Source of the DNA: Brasenia schreberi
Taxonomy: Eukaryota; Streptophyta; Magnoliopsida; Nymphaeales; Cabombaceae
DNA length: 64,000 bases
Direction: 5' to 3'
Assembly: GCA_036023115.1 (NCBI GenBank)
Contig: JAYKKT010000064.1
Span: forward strand, 5,691,001-5,755,000
The notes beneath the pieces are model-generated. The model was not told where the DNA came from. It searched no databases and worked only from the letters and a program-made list of their open reading frames with translations. The position numbers were made by a program, and so were the translations under genes. Shown one piece after another: positions 1-11,346 of this stretch. The first letter of the stretch is position 1. Each line of letters opens with the position of its first letter.

Positions 1-24
1 TGTCTCGATCAATAGCCATCAAAC

Positions 25-75
25 AATAACAACTACGCCTTTTCTAATACTAGATGGGATTTGGTATACATGGAC
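25..75 (-). mobile_element. RTE LINE 3' tail, truncated
   Basis: The sequence reads, in reverse, as the 3' end shared by every RTE copy in this window: a 'CATCTAGTATGG'-like block, then 'AAGGCTTAGTTGTT' and a TTG-rich tail. Only the last few dozen bases are present, as expected for severe 5' truncation during target-primed reverse transcription. The family call rests on comparison with the longer copies at 42580, 59835 and 63125. Confidence 0.55.
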
Positions 76-927
76 ATGGCTGGTTCCTAATCGGTCCGGT
101 GATTCTGACCGAAACCAAACCAGGTCAAGAACCTGCTGAGCTCCAAATCGAAACCGAAACCAGACTCAAAACCGAGGATCACTTGGTTAAATTCCGTTTT
201 CACCTTTTATAAAATCTAACATCATATCGTTTATAATTTGTGCATAAGTTTTTTGTTATGAATAATAACCGGTAAGGGTTTGCCCGATCCGGCTTGCCTT
301 TAAAGAACTTCTACTCTAAGTGAAGAACTCACACTTTATAACCTTAACTTTTTGACTTTAGGGATCTGACCCGGACTTGCTGGCTAAATGGGTCAACTTT
401 TCTTTATCAGAAGGGACAAAAAATTTCCTCCTTGTAGTTACAAACTGGGTCAGAGATTCCACTATAGATCCAAATTTGAAGTTCATGCCCATTTAGGTTA
501 TTTTTTTCTTTTTGAAATAAATAGTTTTTTTAAAAAAGATCGATACATTAAGTTGATGAAAGATTAACTTCTTAAAATGTGACTTTGAAGCCAATCAATA
601 TCCACTCCCACTCTTTCATTTGAGCAAACACTAAAATCAAGTAGGGCATGTTTGGCCAATCAATCTCGCCAAGACTTGATTTGAGTTGTGGGAAAATCAA
701 TATTATGATTCTATTCACTTTTTCTGGTCACTTCAGTTGTAAATCAGGTTGATTCACTTCATTGGTTTCATTTAGTTCCTCTTTCTTTCTCTTCTTCTTC
801 TTCTTCTTCGAGCTATTAATGGTAACATATGGCCTACGAGACTGTCGAATTCGGTAACCTTTGCCTTGTATTTACTTGTAATGGTTTTTGAGGGCCGAAT
901 GGTGGCTAACGGGAAGCACATATCAAT

Positions 928-1045
928 CAGTGGCGGAGCTAGCCGGGGGCGGATGGAGGGAGCCACCTCATCCATAATCCAGTTCAATTGAAAAAATCAA
1001 CCCATGCGGCGAGTGGCGCATCTAAAAGATCTTGAGAGGGTAAGT
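928..1045. mobile_element. Possible hAT-like terminal fragment
   Basis: The motif CAGTGGCGGAGC at about 928 resembles the end of a common plant hAT group. A related motif in reverse (GGAGCTGCCACC) closes the hAT remnant near 37770. No partner end or target duplication was found here, so only a stub can be claimed. Confidence 0.35.
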
Positions 1046-1346
1046 ACCCCAAGAAATGTTTTGGGTTGGGTTGAACTATGTACTATTAGCTATGAATTCA
1101 GCTGCAGGTTCTACATCTTTTATTAAATTTCGAAAGTTTTGGTGGTGCAGACGGCCCACCTCAGCTCAATCTAGATCTATCATACCACTGCAGTGTGGTC
1201 TAAATTTTCTAAAAATTATATGGATTCCTCATCCTGAATTTCTCAACTTATTTTGGCCTCGCTCGGAAAAGTTTTGTAAGTAGATCGCTTATGTGAACAC
1301 TCTCAATTTTGGGTCTAATTGGTGTTGTCTTTGTCGCATTGTATTG

Positions 1347-1460
1347 AGAGCGTTAGCTCAACGGCGGAGTGCTTTAGCACGGTTGCTGCTGGTGGGGAGT
1401 TCGATTATGAGAAATTGCATGTGTATTAGGTTTTGGCCTCCTCTAGTAAAAAAAAAAAAA
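1347..1460 (+). mobile_element. tRNA-derived SINE (family 1) with A-tail
   Basis: An RNA polymerase III A box (TAGCTCAACGG, 1354-1364) is followed about 33 bases later by a B-box-like GAGTTCGATTATG (1397-1409). The unit ends in TTTTGGCCTCCTCTAGT followed by a run of A. Related copies lie at 24561 (+), 45432 (+), 37911 (-) and 38575 (-). The boxes are typical of tRNA-derived SINEs, and the body does not fold as a full tRNA gene with an acceptor stem. Confidence 0.65.
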
Positions 1461-1993
1461 GTCTCCAAGGCAATCTTACCCGAGAGTTTTGTCATGATCT
1501 ATTCCAGCTTCCTGAACAACAAAAGAAATCGCAAGATACTTTGGAGCAAAATCTCCGCCGTCCATTTTGATGATGTACAACTGAGGTGGCATAATAACGA
1601 CTATTATGATGGGGGCATACTTTTGTGTGAATAGAATGAAAAGTAACGTCGAACGGAAGGTGGCGGTTACATACGCACTTTATCCTTGCTTTTGTGATTC
1701 GAGATACTGTTCTGGGTCGGGTTCAGGTCGACCCGACTACAGCCCCATCTATATGTATACTATATGTAACTATAATTATAACTACAATGATATAAATAAA
1801 TAAATATATGAGATCGTTTTTCGTGTTCAATTGAGCACAGTGTTTAATCGTTTATTCGATATCAACCACCACTCCATCACCTTCCATTATTTCTTCTCTC
1901 TTTCTCTATATTGTGTGTGCAAGTATAATATTATATATGTATTATATAAATATATGTGTATGTACACTTTTATAAATATACGATACAAATATT

Positions 1994-2080
1994 CTCGTTT
2001 GGGCTTGGGTTGGATCTGGGTCAACTTGGATCTGACTTGAGTTTTGTTGGGTCACTTTTGAATGACCCATACCAAACGAG
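1994..2080. repeat. Small inverted-repeat element (87 bp)
   Basis: The stretch starts CTCGTTTGG and ends CCAAACGAG, an exact 9-base inverted repeat that extends imperfectly to about 20 bases. The interior is rich in GGGTC/GGATC. This looks like a tiny MITE or hairpin remnant; no target duplication was recognised. Confidence 0.4.
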
Positions 2081-2360
2081 GGGTGTTGAAACTCCGACAT
2101 AAAGACAAATATTTTCATGTTGGTTTGGAGTCTAAAATTGCCATTCTTGTGCTTAGATACACCCGGTATAAGCAACGACTTAGCCTAAATTCAGATCCAA
2201 ATCCAAATCCAAATACATGAACCAAAACAAGAACTCTTGGTTTCATTTCCTGCATGTGCCGCATCTGGAGCGGCATGGCTCATAGCCTAACTCAGACTTG
2301 CCAAGATGAAAAAGTTAATTGACTAACACATTACATAATGTGGAACACAACCATGACTAA

Positions 2361-2405
2361 GAATCTATGTGGCTAACCCCATTTAGTGTGGAAGAAGGCT
2401 TGACT
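2361..2405 (+). mobile_element. RTE LINE 3' stump
   Basis: The order 'AAGAATCTATGTGGCTAACC', 'CCATTTAGTGTGG', 'AAGGCTTG' matches the common 3' end of the RTE copies in this window, with several substitutions. It is an old, strongly truncated copy. Confidence 0.45.
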
Positions 2406-2654
2406 TTTATAGTCTTCATCAACTTAAACGCGAAAATCACGACATAAATATTAGATAAGTACGTGTGTCTGCGTGTCTTGAATTATGGACACAAAAGCCT
2501 ATCTCGATGTCATCGATATAAACAAGATTATATCAATAGCTAATAATATTGAACACAACCACATGTAATTGACCTTAGTTTATAAGCATTATATTGTTAG
2601 CTACTAAGATAAAAATATTGTGAAGAAGGCATTGTTAAGCCTGAAAATTGCAAT

Positions 2655-3039
2655 TAAGGGTGTAAGTGAACCGAGCTGCTCGTGGTCTACTTGAACTTCA
2701 TTCAAGGAAAACTGGAACTTGACTCAATCTATTCGAGCTCAAGAGGAACTCGAGTTACTTGCAACCCGAGCTCAAGCTTGCCAGTATCGGCTCAAGAAGT
2801 TGGTGAGCGTAATAAAGCTTTATAATATTAAGAAAAAATAAATTGAGATTTAAAAGTTTTTTGTTTTTGAGTTGACGCACTGAGCTGAATCGAGCCAATC
2901 TTCAACGCACCGAGCTCAAGTGGTTCGAACATAACTCCAGCTCGAGATTGAACCCGGAGAGCGAACCATGTTAGAGCGAGCATTTTCTTAACGGGTTTGG
3001 TCGAGCTTTTCTGTTCTTTAGGCTCGACTACACCCCCTA
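2655..3039. mobile_element. hAT-type MITE with perfect 8-bp duplication
   Basis: The element runs from TAAGGGTGTAAG to a terminal TACACCCCCTA, which are inverted copies of each other. It is flanked on both sides by ATTGCAAT (2647-2654 and 3040-3047), a perfect 8-bp target-site duplication diagnostic of hAT transposition. The interior is full of GAGCTC/CTCGAG-like motifs and codes for nothing. A relative lies at 38844-39236. Confidence 0.85.
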
Positions 3040-3047
3040 ATTGCAAT

Positions 3048-3377
3048 ATGCATGTTAAAGAAACGCGTGTCATTGTGTCAGATTATAGACACGACACGCA
3101 TACGTATCATGTCCCGGTGTTCGGGGAGAGCGGCGACTCATGTCGGTGAATATTTCGCGTTCAACGGGGCGATGACGGAAGCTCCCTTCGGTGACGCAAG
3201 ACGGACGAAATTCCTTATTTTTCTCACCCACGACCTTCTCCCTTTCCTTCCATCGCCAATCGCCGATCAAAAAACCCCCGGATACGCCGGCCGTACCGTG
3301 AAATCTATGTTTCTTTGGGTTCCGATCGAGTCACAGCCGGCGATCGCGGCATCTTGGATGCATTTACGGCTCGTTAA
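3048..3377 (+). promoter_or_regulatory. Upstream region of the deubiquitinase gene
   Basis: This 330-base stretch separates the MITE from the ATG at 3378. It is more GC-rich than the spacer and has pyrimidine-rich blocks (for example around 3234-3252), as expected for a 5' untranslated region. I did not find a convincing TATA box. The MITE insertion ends only about 340 bases upstream of the start codon, so it may sit in the promoter. Confidence 0.35.
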
Positions 3378-3954
3378 ATGCCGGGAGGCGGATATCTAGC
3401 GCTTCCCGAATTCTTTCTCCTCGTCATCGTCGTTCCTGCCGTCACTTTCTTCGTTCGACGCAAGTGGAGGCTCGCCCAGTCTCGCAAACGGGAGATTAGG
3501 CGTCTCCTGATTCTTGCCTCGCAAGAATCCGCCCGCGCCGAGCTCGAGGCCACACTTCAGTACTCCTATTCGTCGCCGTTGCCGCCAGCGCCAGTGCGAT
3601 CGCCATCGTCGTCCTCCTTCTCTGCCGGTAACGTCGTGTCTGGCGTACCTCCGCAGCAGTATTGCGCCGTCTGCTACTTGCCCACTACCACTCGGTGCTC
3701 CAGATGCAAGGCCGTTAGATACTGGTGCGTGCTTTCCTCGATTATCTCTCCATTTGGTTATGTTCTGTACAATTATTTGTCATTTATTCATTTTGACCGT
3801 TCCATCGCGCTTGTGTGTGCGTGTACCGACTTGGTTTTATAGGAATTGGGAACATGTTGGCCGTGGATCCTTGAAGAATATGTGAAAAATTAAGGGGGTT
3901 CTGTCTTGTTGTTGTCTCGGCCGTGAGTCGAATTGGAGTGTCAGGTTGTGGCTT

Positions 3955-4206
3955 TTCGGAGTAAACGTATGAAACGTGTGGTCATGATGGAGAATTATAG
4001 ATGGTTCAGAACGACAACGTATGAAACGTGTGGCTTTTCGGAGTAAACGTATGGAACGTGTGGCTTTTGTCACAACGTTACTTTAGGACCTGTGTGAGTG
4101 ATGCGTATGATATATGATGGAAGTATGAGTCTCATGAGACACCAAAGAGGGTAAGATTTGTTTTGCAAAATGCCGGAGGAGAATTATAGATGGTTCAGGA
4201 CGACAT
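3955..4206. repeat. Short imperfect direct repeats in intron 1
   Basis: The block GTGGCTTTTCGGAGTAAACG followed by TATGAAACGTGTGG recurs two to three times between 3951 and 4066. GAGAATTATAGATGGTTCAG recurs at about 3990 and 4180. These are local duplications inside the first intron of the deubiquitinase gene, with no coding content. Confidence 0.55.
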
Positions 4207-5064
4207 CTTGTTCCATCTTTCGATAACATATGGTACATTCTTCGGTTATCTATTGAAATAGGAATTGGATCTACAAGGAATAGAAATGCCCAACATCATA
4301 TGAGTTTTCTTGAATTGCTTCGCTTCTTTGTCTCACAAACACTTAAAAGATGCACTCTCTTGTGTTTGATTTTATCAGCACTTCAAGAGTTTCCTTTTGT
4401 TGACGATAAACTAATGGAGATGATCCGCTGGCTCATCTATCTTGATAACGTATATCGAAGTAGTGGAGTGAACAGTTTATGTGGATTCAGTCACATTTAG
4501 ACGGGAACCTGTCTTTCTCTAGCTTCTCTTTGTTAATAGAGAATGCATTTGTGTTTTTGCATTCTACTGGAGATGATCCGCTGGCTTAAAAGAATGATCT
4601 TGTGTTCGTCTTTTCCTGCACCTACTCCATTTACCTATCACGTTCATAGTTGTTGGACTGATTCTTTCATATACTTCTTTTAGGAGGTTATAAAGGAGCA
4701 TATGCTTCATACATTTGGTACTGTATTTTCTTTTGTCATCTGAATACTCTAGGCTACATTAAAGTTGATCACCTTCGCTCTGGAACCTAGGACATAAAAT
4801 GAGATTTATCATGATTAGCGTAAGTGGTAGAGATACTTATATGGGTGTGCTTCTTTTTCTCAACAACCAATTCCTGAGTGAGATATTTTGGAGTTCAGTA
4901 CCATGTCCTGAAAGAAGCTTCCATGGCATATTGGACATTTATGTCCACTATCGTTTTTGGGTGAGATTCTAATAGAATACATGACATAGACAATTTTATT
5001 GAACACAAGACTTCCGGCAGTCAACGTAAAACTTTGTCGCACTTATCTACCATGGATTCTACAA

Positions 5065-5146
5065 ATTATGATAGGGCTCTGTGGAAGCAAAGAATCCATG
5101 TAGCCAACCCCATCTAGTATGGGAAAAGGCTTGTTTGTTTGTTGAT
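5065..5146 (+). mobile_element. RTE LINE 3' stump in intron 1
   Basis: The text GGGCTCTGTGGAAGCAAAGA, then ATCCATGTAGCC, CCCCATCTAGTATGGGAAAA and GGCTTG with a (TTTG)n tail is the standard 3' end of the RTE copies seen here. It sits in intron 1 in the sense direction. Its (TTTG) tail differs from the (TTG) tail of most other copies. Confidence 0.7.
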
Positions 5147-6579
5147 CTACTCATTTATATGCATTGTTCTCATGAGGTTTTAGATCGTCCCATAGAGCTG
5201 TTGGCATGCTTTTTCATAGTGCAGATCCTCAACTTATCATATCATCGTACCTAGGCTTCATTTGACCATCTTTTCCATGTGTCCTGACCACGCTAAATGC
5301 TTGCCCTTATTTTATCTTCACTTGATGCCATGCTGACTTTTTCCCTAGTAGTACCACTAGTGTGATGGCAAGTCCTCTTCATTTTCATTTTGCAGCAGAC
5401 ATCTTCTGCACACTCAAATGTGTTCTCTATCTTCTGCACATTCAAAGAAAATAACCATTCAACAACTTTGCTTTTTGCAGCTCTGATAAGTGTCAGATTG
5501 TTCATTGGCGGCAAGGTCACAAAGATGAATGCTGTCCTCCAACCACATCCATCTTTAATAAAAGAGGTGCAGAGAGCTGCAGTCAAGGAAACGTAAGATT
5601 GGATGGTTTGACACTAAGGGATGATAATGTAGTAAAAGAAAGAGACTGCTCAGCAGAGGTGCTTAGTTTTTCTGTCCAAAACATCAGCTCCAGAGGTCCA
5701 GGCAGTAGGCAAAATAATGATGCTGAACCTCTTGAAGTTTTTCCAGAGAAAGTTAGTGCTGCTATTGACCTCCCTACTGCTTCAGCACCAGTCAGCTACT
5801 CTGAGTGCAGTGTCAACACCAGCCTTTCAACTAATGACCATGACATTGTCCGTGGCACTGCCTCATGTTCGGAATTTCAAGGAGTCATACTGAGTAAAGT
5901 TGCCTCTCAAATGTATGAAAGAATTGCAAATGAAGCAACTGTAGCAGAAGGCTCTACTGATGATACTGACCTAACTAAGGATTCTGTAAATAACAGTGCT
6001 TTGCCATCAGGCAATTTCACCCGAGAAAGAACTAACTCTGTAGGTAAAGTTTCCACATCCGGCTATGCTAATCTTGAGGATAGTGTTACTTTAGAATCTT
6101 AGATCCTTCTGATGGTACTGTTCATTGTTCTGATGTGGCTGGTAAGTTTCACGACTCAAATCGCGAAGGATCTGATGTGCTTCATGGTAGAGATAGATGC
6201 AATATTACTGGATCTTCATCTAGTAATCTGCGTAACATGTCCAGTCATTCTGATTCAGTTTCAATAGCTCGATCTTCTACTCCCAAATCTCATTCTAGTG
6301 ATTACACGCTAAACAAGCATCCTGTGAAAGGCACACGTTATTGGAGCTGCATCATCAAAAAACACGGTAGCAGAACAGGTGATCTACAGGGATTCCATGT
6401 TGAAGGGTCAGGAATATTTAGAACCTTCTTCTAGTACAATTGAGGTTGACAAAATGCTATCCAAACCAAGCATCCAAAGATCAAGATCTGAAGTTCCTTG
6501 CCCCAATCATTTATCATCTAATGATAGAAATTGCTTTGCTTCACCTATCAGTCCTCAAAAGAATAATACCTTTGATGCT

Positions 6580-6944
6580 TGTTAACATGTAATAGGCTTG
6601 TTGGGCCCTTAGGGCTCAGCAGTACCACCTTGAGGGCTCTTTGGGACTGGCCCTCAAGGGCCAGGTGCTCCCAACGGTTGTATTACTAGTCATTGGGACA
6701 TCCCAACGGCTATTCATATAGCTGTTGGGAACTACTGCTCCCTTATTCAATCTTCTATAAATAGAGAAATTTGAGCATAAAATAAATTAGCTTTTGGTGT
6801 ACTCACTTGATTTGTTTGGTATTGTATCTATTTGGTTTGGCTTGTGCACCAAGTGTTTGGTGATTTGATTTGTAGAAGATATTTGTGATAATTGGTGTTT
6901 GGCTTTGTGGATATTACCAACTACATCGTAGTGTTATTTTCACA
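6580..6944 (+). repeat. Copia 5' LTR
   Basis: The 365-base repeat begins with TG and ends with CA. It carries a TATA motif (TATAAATAG, 6756-6764) and matches the 3' LTR along its length, apart from substitutions, small indels and an internal duplication in the 3' copy. Its first bases add TGT TAA to the host reading frame, which stops host translation right at the junction. Confidence 0.9.
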
Positions 6945-6957
6945 TGGTATTAGAGAC
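6945..6957 (+). other. Copia primer-binding site
   Basis: TGGTATTAGAGAC directly follows the 5' LTR. It differs slightly from the usual plant copia site complementary to the 3' end of initiator methionine tRNA. Confidence 0.75.
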
Positions 6958-7079
6958 AAAATAGTCCGTTTAGTGTTGTATTGGGATTCATGCCGATTGT
7001 GGGAAGATTCTCAAAATCGGGCATTGTTTGGGTATCTTAAGAAATCAAGGTATTCTTCATATTTCTTGTTATTGTTGAG

Positions 7080-10000
7080 AAAATAGAAGAAAAAAGTGAA
7101 ACATTTCATTGTCTTTTGGGTTCCCAATTCGTATCCAAGTTGGAGACGGACCATGAAAAAATATTTTATATCTAAAGACTATTGGAATTATATTGATTGT
7201 ACGATCAAGGATGCCAAATAGATAGAAGATGGGCTTGATGAGGGTGAGTTCCTCGAGACGTAAGAGAAATACAAACAAGAATTGAAAATAGGAGAAATAT
7301 AATGCCAAAATCATATGGATTATTGGCCAAAATATGGATGAAAAACTCCATAGTAGAAATAACATGTTTCATAATGCCTACGAGACTTAAGAATACCTTA
7401 GGAAAACTCATTGTCAAGACGATTTTGTTTTTTAAATAAATTTGATGAAAAAATGATAATGCTCCGATAAGATTCCATGAGCATTAGGGAATATCACAAT
7501 GAATTTTTCGATCTATAGAGCAACTTAGGAGTTTTGATAAATTCAGAAAACTTCAAAGCATTTATGAATTTTAAAATATCTTGACAATTAATATTTCACG
7601 TTGTTTATATAGGGATTATGAAAATCTGAAAACATAAGATCTAATTTAATACATAGAAAACCAAGACCTAAAAGTTATGAGATATTAGTCGATTTAGTGG
7701 AAGAAACTAGATTATGAAATATGAGAGAGAACAAAGAAGCAATTCTTGCCACAAATAGACCCAAAAATTATTTGAACACACAAGCCTCCACACGCCAAAA
7801 ATAGTGAAAGAAATGAACAATTCAAGGGTAATATAATGCCTTAACTAAACAAGAATACAATTTATCATTATTGCAAAGAGAGTGGACATATCAAGATCTC
7901 AGGTCCTCTCTTGCTGAGGAGGTTTCATCAAGTGACTACCATTGATAACAAGGAAGAAGTGCTACCTTGAAGAATCAGGCCTACATTTAAGAAATATTCA
8001 AAGAGAAGGCAAGCATCCCCGGGTCGGCGTTATCAACTTCTTCTAAAAGTCAAGGTATGTCATAAATTTTAGATTACAATGCTTCTTTTCATATAATAAA
8101 TGAATATAAATTATTAGACAAACGCACATAAGTTAGAGCACAAGTGACAAAAGTTAGAGTAAGTGTTTACGGTCGATGAAACTAAGCTTGATGTTAAAGA
8201 AATTGGTAACTTAGAAAATAGTTTCTTTAAAATACCTAAAGTATGTTTTATACCAAAATTAAATCTTAATCTTTTCTCGGTTTCTCAAATTTATGATAAT
8301 GGTTGTATTGTTACCTTCTTACCAAATGGATGTGTAGTGCAAGATCATCCATCGAAAAAGATGATTGAGCAAGGACATAGAGAAGGTGGTCTTTACGTCA
8401 TGGATAATTTTGAAACATGTGAAATTGCTTGTACTGAGTTTGGCCTTTGACACAAAAGATTGAGCATCTTGATGTAAGCAAAATAAACAATTATCCATGT
8501 ATAAAGACTAATGAAAAAATGATTTTATTTATAAAGATTGTATATTTGGCAACTGATATCACAAAGAAGGTTTTCACTCGACACACTTTGATATATTTTT
8601 TGAAACACAAATCAAAATATTTACAATATGATCAAGACACAATTTGAAACTAATATAAAGATTTTAAGAATCTACTTCGGTGGCGAATATCTCTCACATG
8701 ACTTCAAAAATTATCTTGAAAAATATGGAATTTGGCCTAAAAAATCTTGTACAAAAACTTCAACAAAATGGTTTAGTTGAAGGAAAACATAGACATATTA
8801 TTAAAACTACTAAAACCTTGTTAATAGCATGAAAAGTTTCTAAATACTTGTGGGCCGAATCCGCTTTAACATCCATATACTTGATAAATAAGATGTCATC
8901 ATCTAAACTAGGTAATTGTTCTCTCATTGAAAAATTGTATCAAATAAACCTTGTTATAATCGGTTAAAAGTATTTAGATTTAAGTGTTATATATATACAA
9001 ATAAGAAGCCGACCCCATCTAGTATGGGAAAAGGCTTAGTTGTTTTTTATATATACAAATAAGAGTGACACGTTAGGACTGTTTTTCTTACTATGGTATT
9101 GATAAAAAATGGTATAGATGCTACAATCCAAAAGAAGGTAAACTCTATGTGTTTAGATATGTCATATTTATCGAGGAGTATTATTATGAAGATGAGTCAA
9201 AAACACACTCAAGATAGCTATATGTTTTTAGATGAAATCATGGATTTAAAGTTAGATGATAACGAGGAAGCACAAAAGAAAAGTATGGTCCAACTAGAGT
9301 GTGAACCTAGAGATCAAGAACCTAAAGAAGAAATCATAAGACCTTTTCAACATTATTATGTAAGAAGAAATAGAGAAAATGACAATATCCCAAGCAAGAG
9401 TCATAAAACCTCCTTAAAAATTTGTTGTATGAAACCTTTTAACCCCAACATAGAAATCGCATAGCAATCATATCGAGTATCAATGAACCTAAACATTATG
9501 ACCAATCCAAACATAACTTAGAATGGAGAAAAGTTATGAATGATGAACTAGAAGGACTAGAAAAGAATGACACTTGGATATTATGCATCATTGGCTCTAG
9601 GTGGTTTTATAAGGTCAAAACACATTGTGATTATAAGAAAATTTTTGCTCATTTTACTCGTATGACTATTGTTCGCATATTGATTTCTATTTGTGCTATT
9701 AGAAACTGAGACATATATCAATTAAATGTTAAAAATACTTTTTTTAATAGAAATCTTAGTGAAGAATTATATATGGCTCCTCCTCTAGGACTAAATCTTC
9801 CAAGTGATCGTGTCCTTAAACTAAAAAAAGCATTATATGGACTTAAACAAGCCCATAAGGATTGGTTTGAGATTTTCACTCTTGTTATACTTACACTGCT
9901 ATGTTTGTAAGGATAATACTTCTATATGTATATGATATAATCATCACTGGAAGCAACGAGACTTTCATGAAGAATTTGAAATAAAGGATCTGGGTGTACT

Positions 10001-10800
10001 TAATTACTTCTTGGGAATAAAGGTAACTTAGTAATGACAAAGGTTATTTTGTGTCACAAACAAAATTTGGTAGTGATGTTGTTAACGAGTCAAGATTTAC
10101 ATATGACAAGACGGTGAGCATGTCAGAGGTGATGGGGACCAAATTGAGAATTAGAGACAAAGAAAAATTGGAAGATCTCACTCCTTACAAACAAATGATA
10201 GCTTTGACGTATCTTACCATTACTCGATTATATATAACACATGCAGTACATGTGGTAAGTTAATTTCAAGAAGCTCCCAACAGTATACATATAAGTGATG
10301 TTAATGTGAATTGTGAGATAAACAAAGGACGTACCTGAAAGGAATCATTCTAACCTCATCATCTTCTCTTAAATTAACTGCCTATGATGAAGCTGATTGG
10401 GGAGGTGATGTCAATGATAGACATTTCACCATTGGGTTATGTGTTTTTAGGTGACTCTAATCTCTTGGAGATCTAAGAATCAACATAAGGTGTTCCTATT
10501 ATCTACGAAGGCATAATATAGAGTCATGACCACTACAATATATGAGATATCATGGATTACCGAACTACTAGCAGACATGGAGGTTGCTTTGGATAAACCT
10601 ACAGAATTTATCTTGTGACAACAAATGCACCATGTATAGTGCTCCAAACAATACATTCCATGAACGAATCAAGTATATTGTGATGGACTGCCACTATATT
10701 AAGGAAGAATGTTTGAAGAATAAGTTGATTTTATGTTGTGTTCCTTCATAGCTATAACTAGCATATTTCTTTACAAAGCTTTTGTCAAACCCTAGATTTA
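7080..10800 (+). pseudogene. Degenerate copia gag-pol
   Basis: Recognisable pieces appear in order. A GAG-pre-integrase stretch at about 8163-8420 contains 'LNLFSVSQ' and 'GGLYVM'. A linker precedes the polymerase at about 9100-9460. A reverse-transcriptase segment at about 9480-9880 contains the hallmark 'ALYGLKQA'. Remnants of the 'YVDD' and 'FLGI' regions lie at about 9900-10020, and RNase H pieces ('YDEADWGGD', 10379-10405) follow at about 10370-10790. Stops and frameshifts are frequent, so no functional polyprotein is possible. The gag half (7080-8100) is too decayed to recognise. Confidence 0.8.
9006..9048 (+). mobile_element. 43-bp RTE LINE stump nested in the copia element
   Basis: The insert holds only the last bases of the RTE family (GCCGACCCCATCTAGTATGG, then AAGGCTTAGTTG and a T run). 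It is flanked by a perfect 15-bp direct repeat, ATATATACAAATAAG (8991-9005 and 9049-9063). This is a textbook target-site duplication, so the stump is a real, extremely truncated retrotransposition event that postdates the copia insertion. Confidence 0.85.
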
Positions 10801-10840
10801 TGTTTTTGTTGGACAAACTTTTGGTATACATACCGTAAGT

Positions 10841-10850
10841 TAAGGGGGCC
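10841..10850 (+). other. Copia polypurine tract
   Basis: TAAGGGGGCC lies immediately before the 3' LTR, where plus-strand priming occurs in LTR retrotransposons. Confidence 0.65.
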
Positions 10851-11275
10851 TATTACCATGTAATAGGCTTGTTGGACCCTTAGGACCCAACAGTACCACC
10901 TTGAGGGTCCTCAAGGGTCAGGTTCTCCCAACGGGTAGTAATATAGCTGTTGAGAGCAGCTCCCTTTCGTTCTCTCTCATTCATTGTAATAAATCCTCTA
11001 TAAATAGAGGATGTTGAGCATGAAATAAATTAGCTTTTGGTGTGCTCACTTGACTTGTTTGGTATTGTGTGTATTCGGTTTGGCTTATGCAAGTGTTTGG
11101 TGATTTGTTTTGTTAAATTTGCTTTTGGTGTGCTCACTTGACTTGTTTTGTATTGTGTCTATTCGGTTTGTCTTCTGTGCCAAGTGTTTGGTGATTTGAT
11201 TTGTAGAAGATCTTTGTGATCATTGGTATTTGGCTTTGTGGACATTATTGGCTACATCGTAGTACTATTTTCACA
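10851..11275 (+). repeat. Copia 3' LTR with internal duplication
   Basis: The 425-base LTR is about 60 bases longer than its partner because a unit of roughly 88 bases is tandemly duplicated (about 11027-11114 and 11115-11199). Its first bases are TATTACCATG, so the terminal TG has mutated to TA. A TATA motif (CTATAAATAG, 10998-11007) points towards the downstream deubiquitinase exons. Confidence 0.85.
10998..11007 (+). promoter_or_regulatory. TATA motif of the 3' LTR
   Basis: CTATAAATAG sits in the 3' LTR, about 340 bases upstream of the first in-frame ATG (11347) of the intact catalytic half. The sequence shows the motif; its use as a promoter for host exons is inferred. Confidence 0.45.
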
Positions 11276-11346
11276 ATGCTATCCCTAACAGTTCTTTTGA
11301 AACAGTAAACTCTGTTTCAAATATTACTGCCAATCTGAAAACATCA

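Larger units (their letters stand above)
1..2654. other. Gene-free spacer with repeat remnants
   Basis: I see no credible gene here. The stretch holds a LINE tail at the left edge, a GGTTC-rich remnant near 90-190, a possible hAT end near 928, a SINE at 1347-1460, a short inverted-repeat element at 1994-2080 and a LINE stump near 2361. The small open frames have no recognisable domain and overlap these repeats. Confidence 0.6.
6580..11275 (+). mobile_element. Ty1/copia LTR retrotransposon, complete but decayed
   Basis: The element lies inside exon 2 of the deubiquitinase gene and is flanked by the 5-bp duplication ATGCT (6575-6579 and 11276-11280). The 5' LTR (6580-6944) starts TGTTAACATG and ends TTTTCACA. 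A primer-binding site (TGGTATTAGAGAC, 6945-6957) follows, resembling the initiator-Met tRNA site of copia elements. A polypurine tract (TAAGGGGG, 10841-10848) precedes the 3' LTR (10851-11275). The internal pol remnants run in copia order (GAG-pre-integrase, reverse transcriptase, RNase H) and are full of stops. The LTRs differ at many sites, so the insertion is old. Confidence 0.9.

Noticed and set aside
5293..5596. Opposing open frames near the second deubiquitinase exon
   Set aside because: The region is explained by the intron end and the start of exon 2 at 5481, whose MYND residues continue those of exon 1 in frame.
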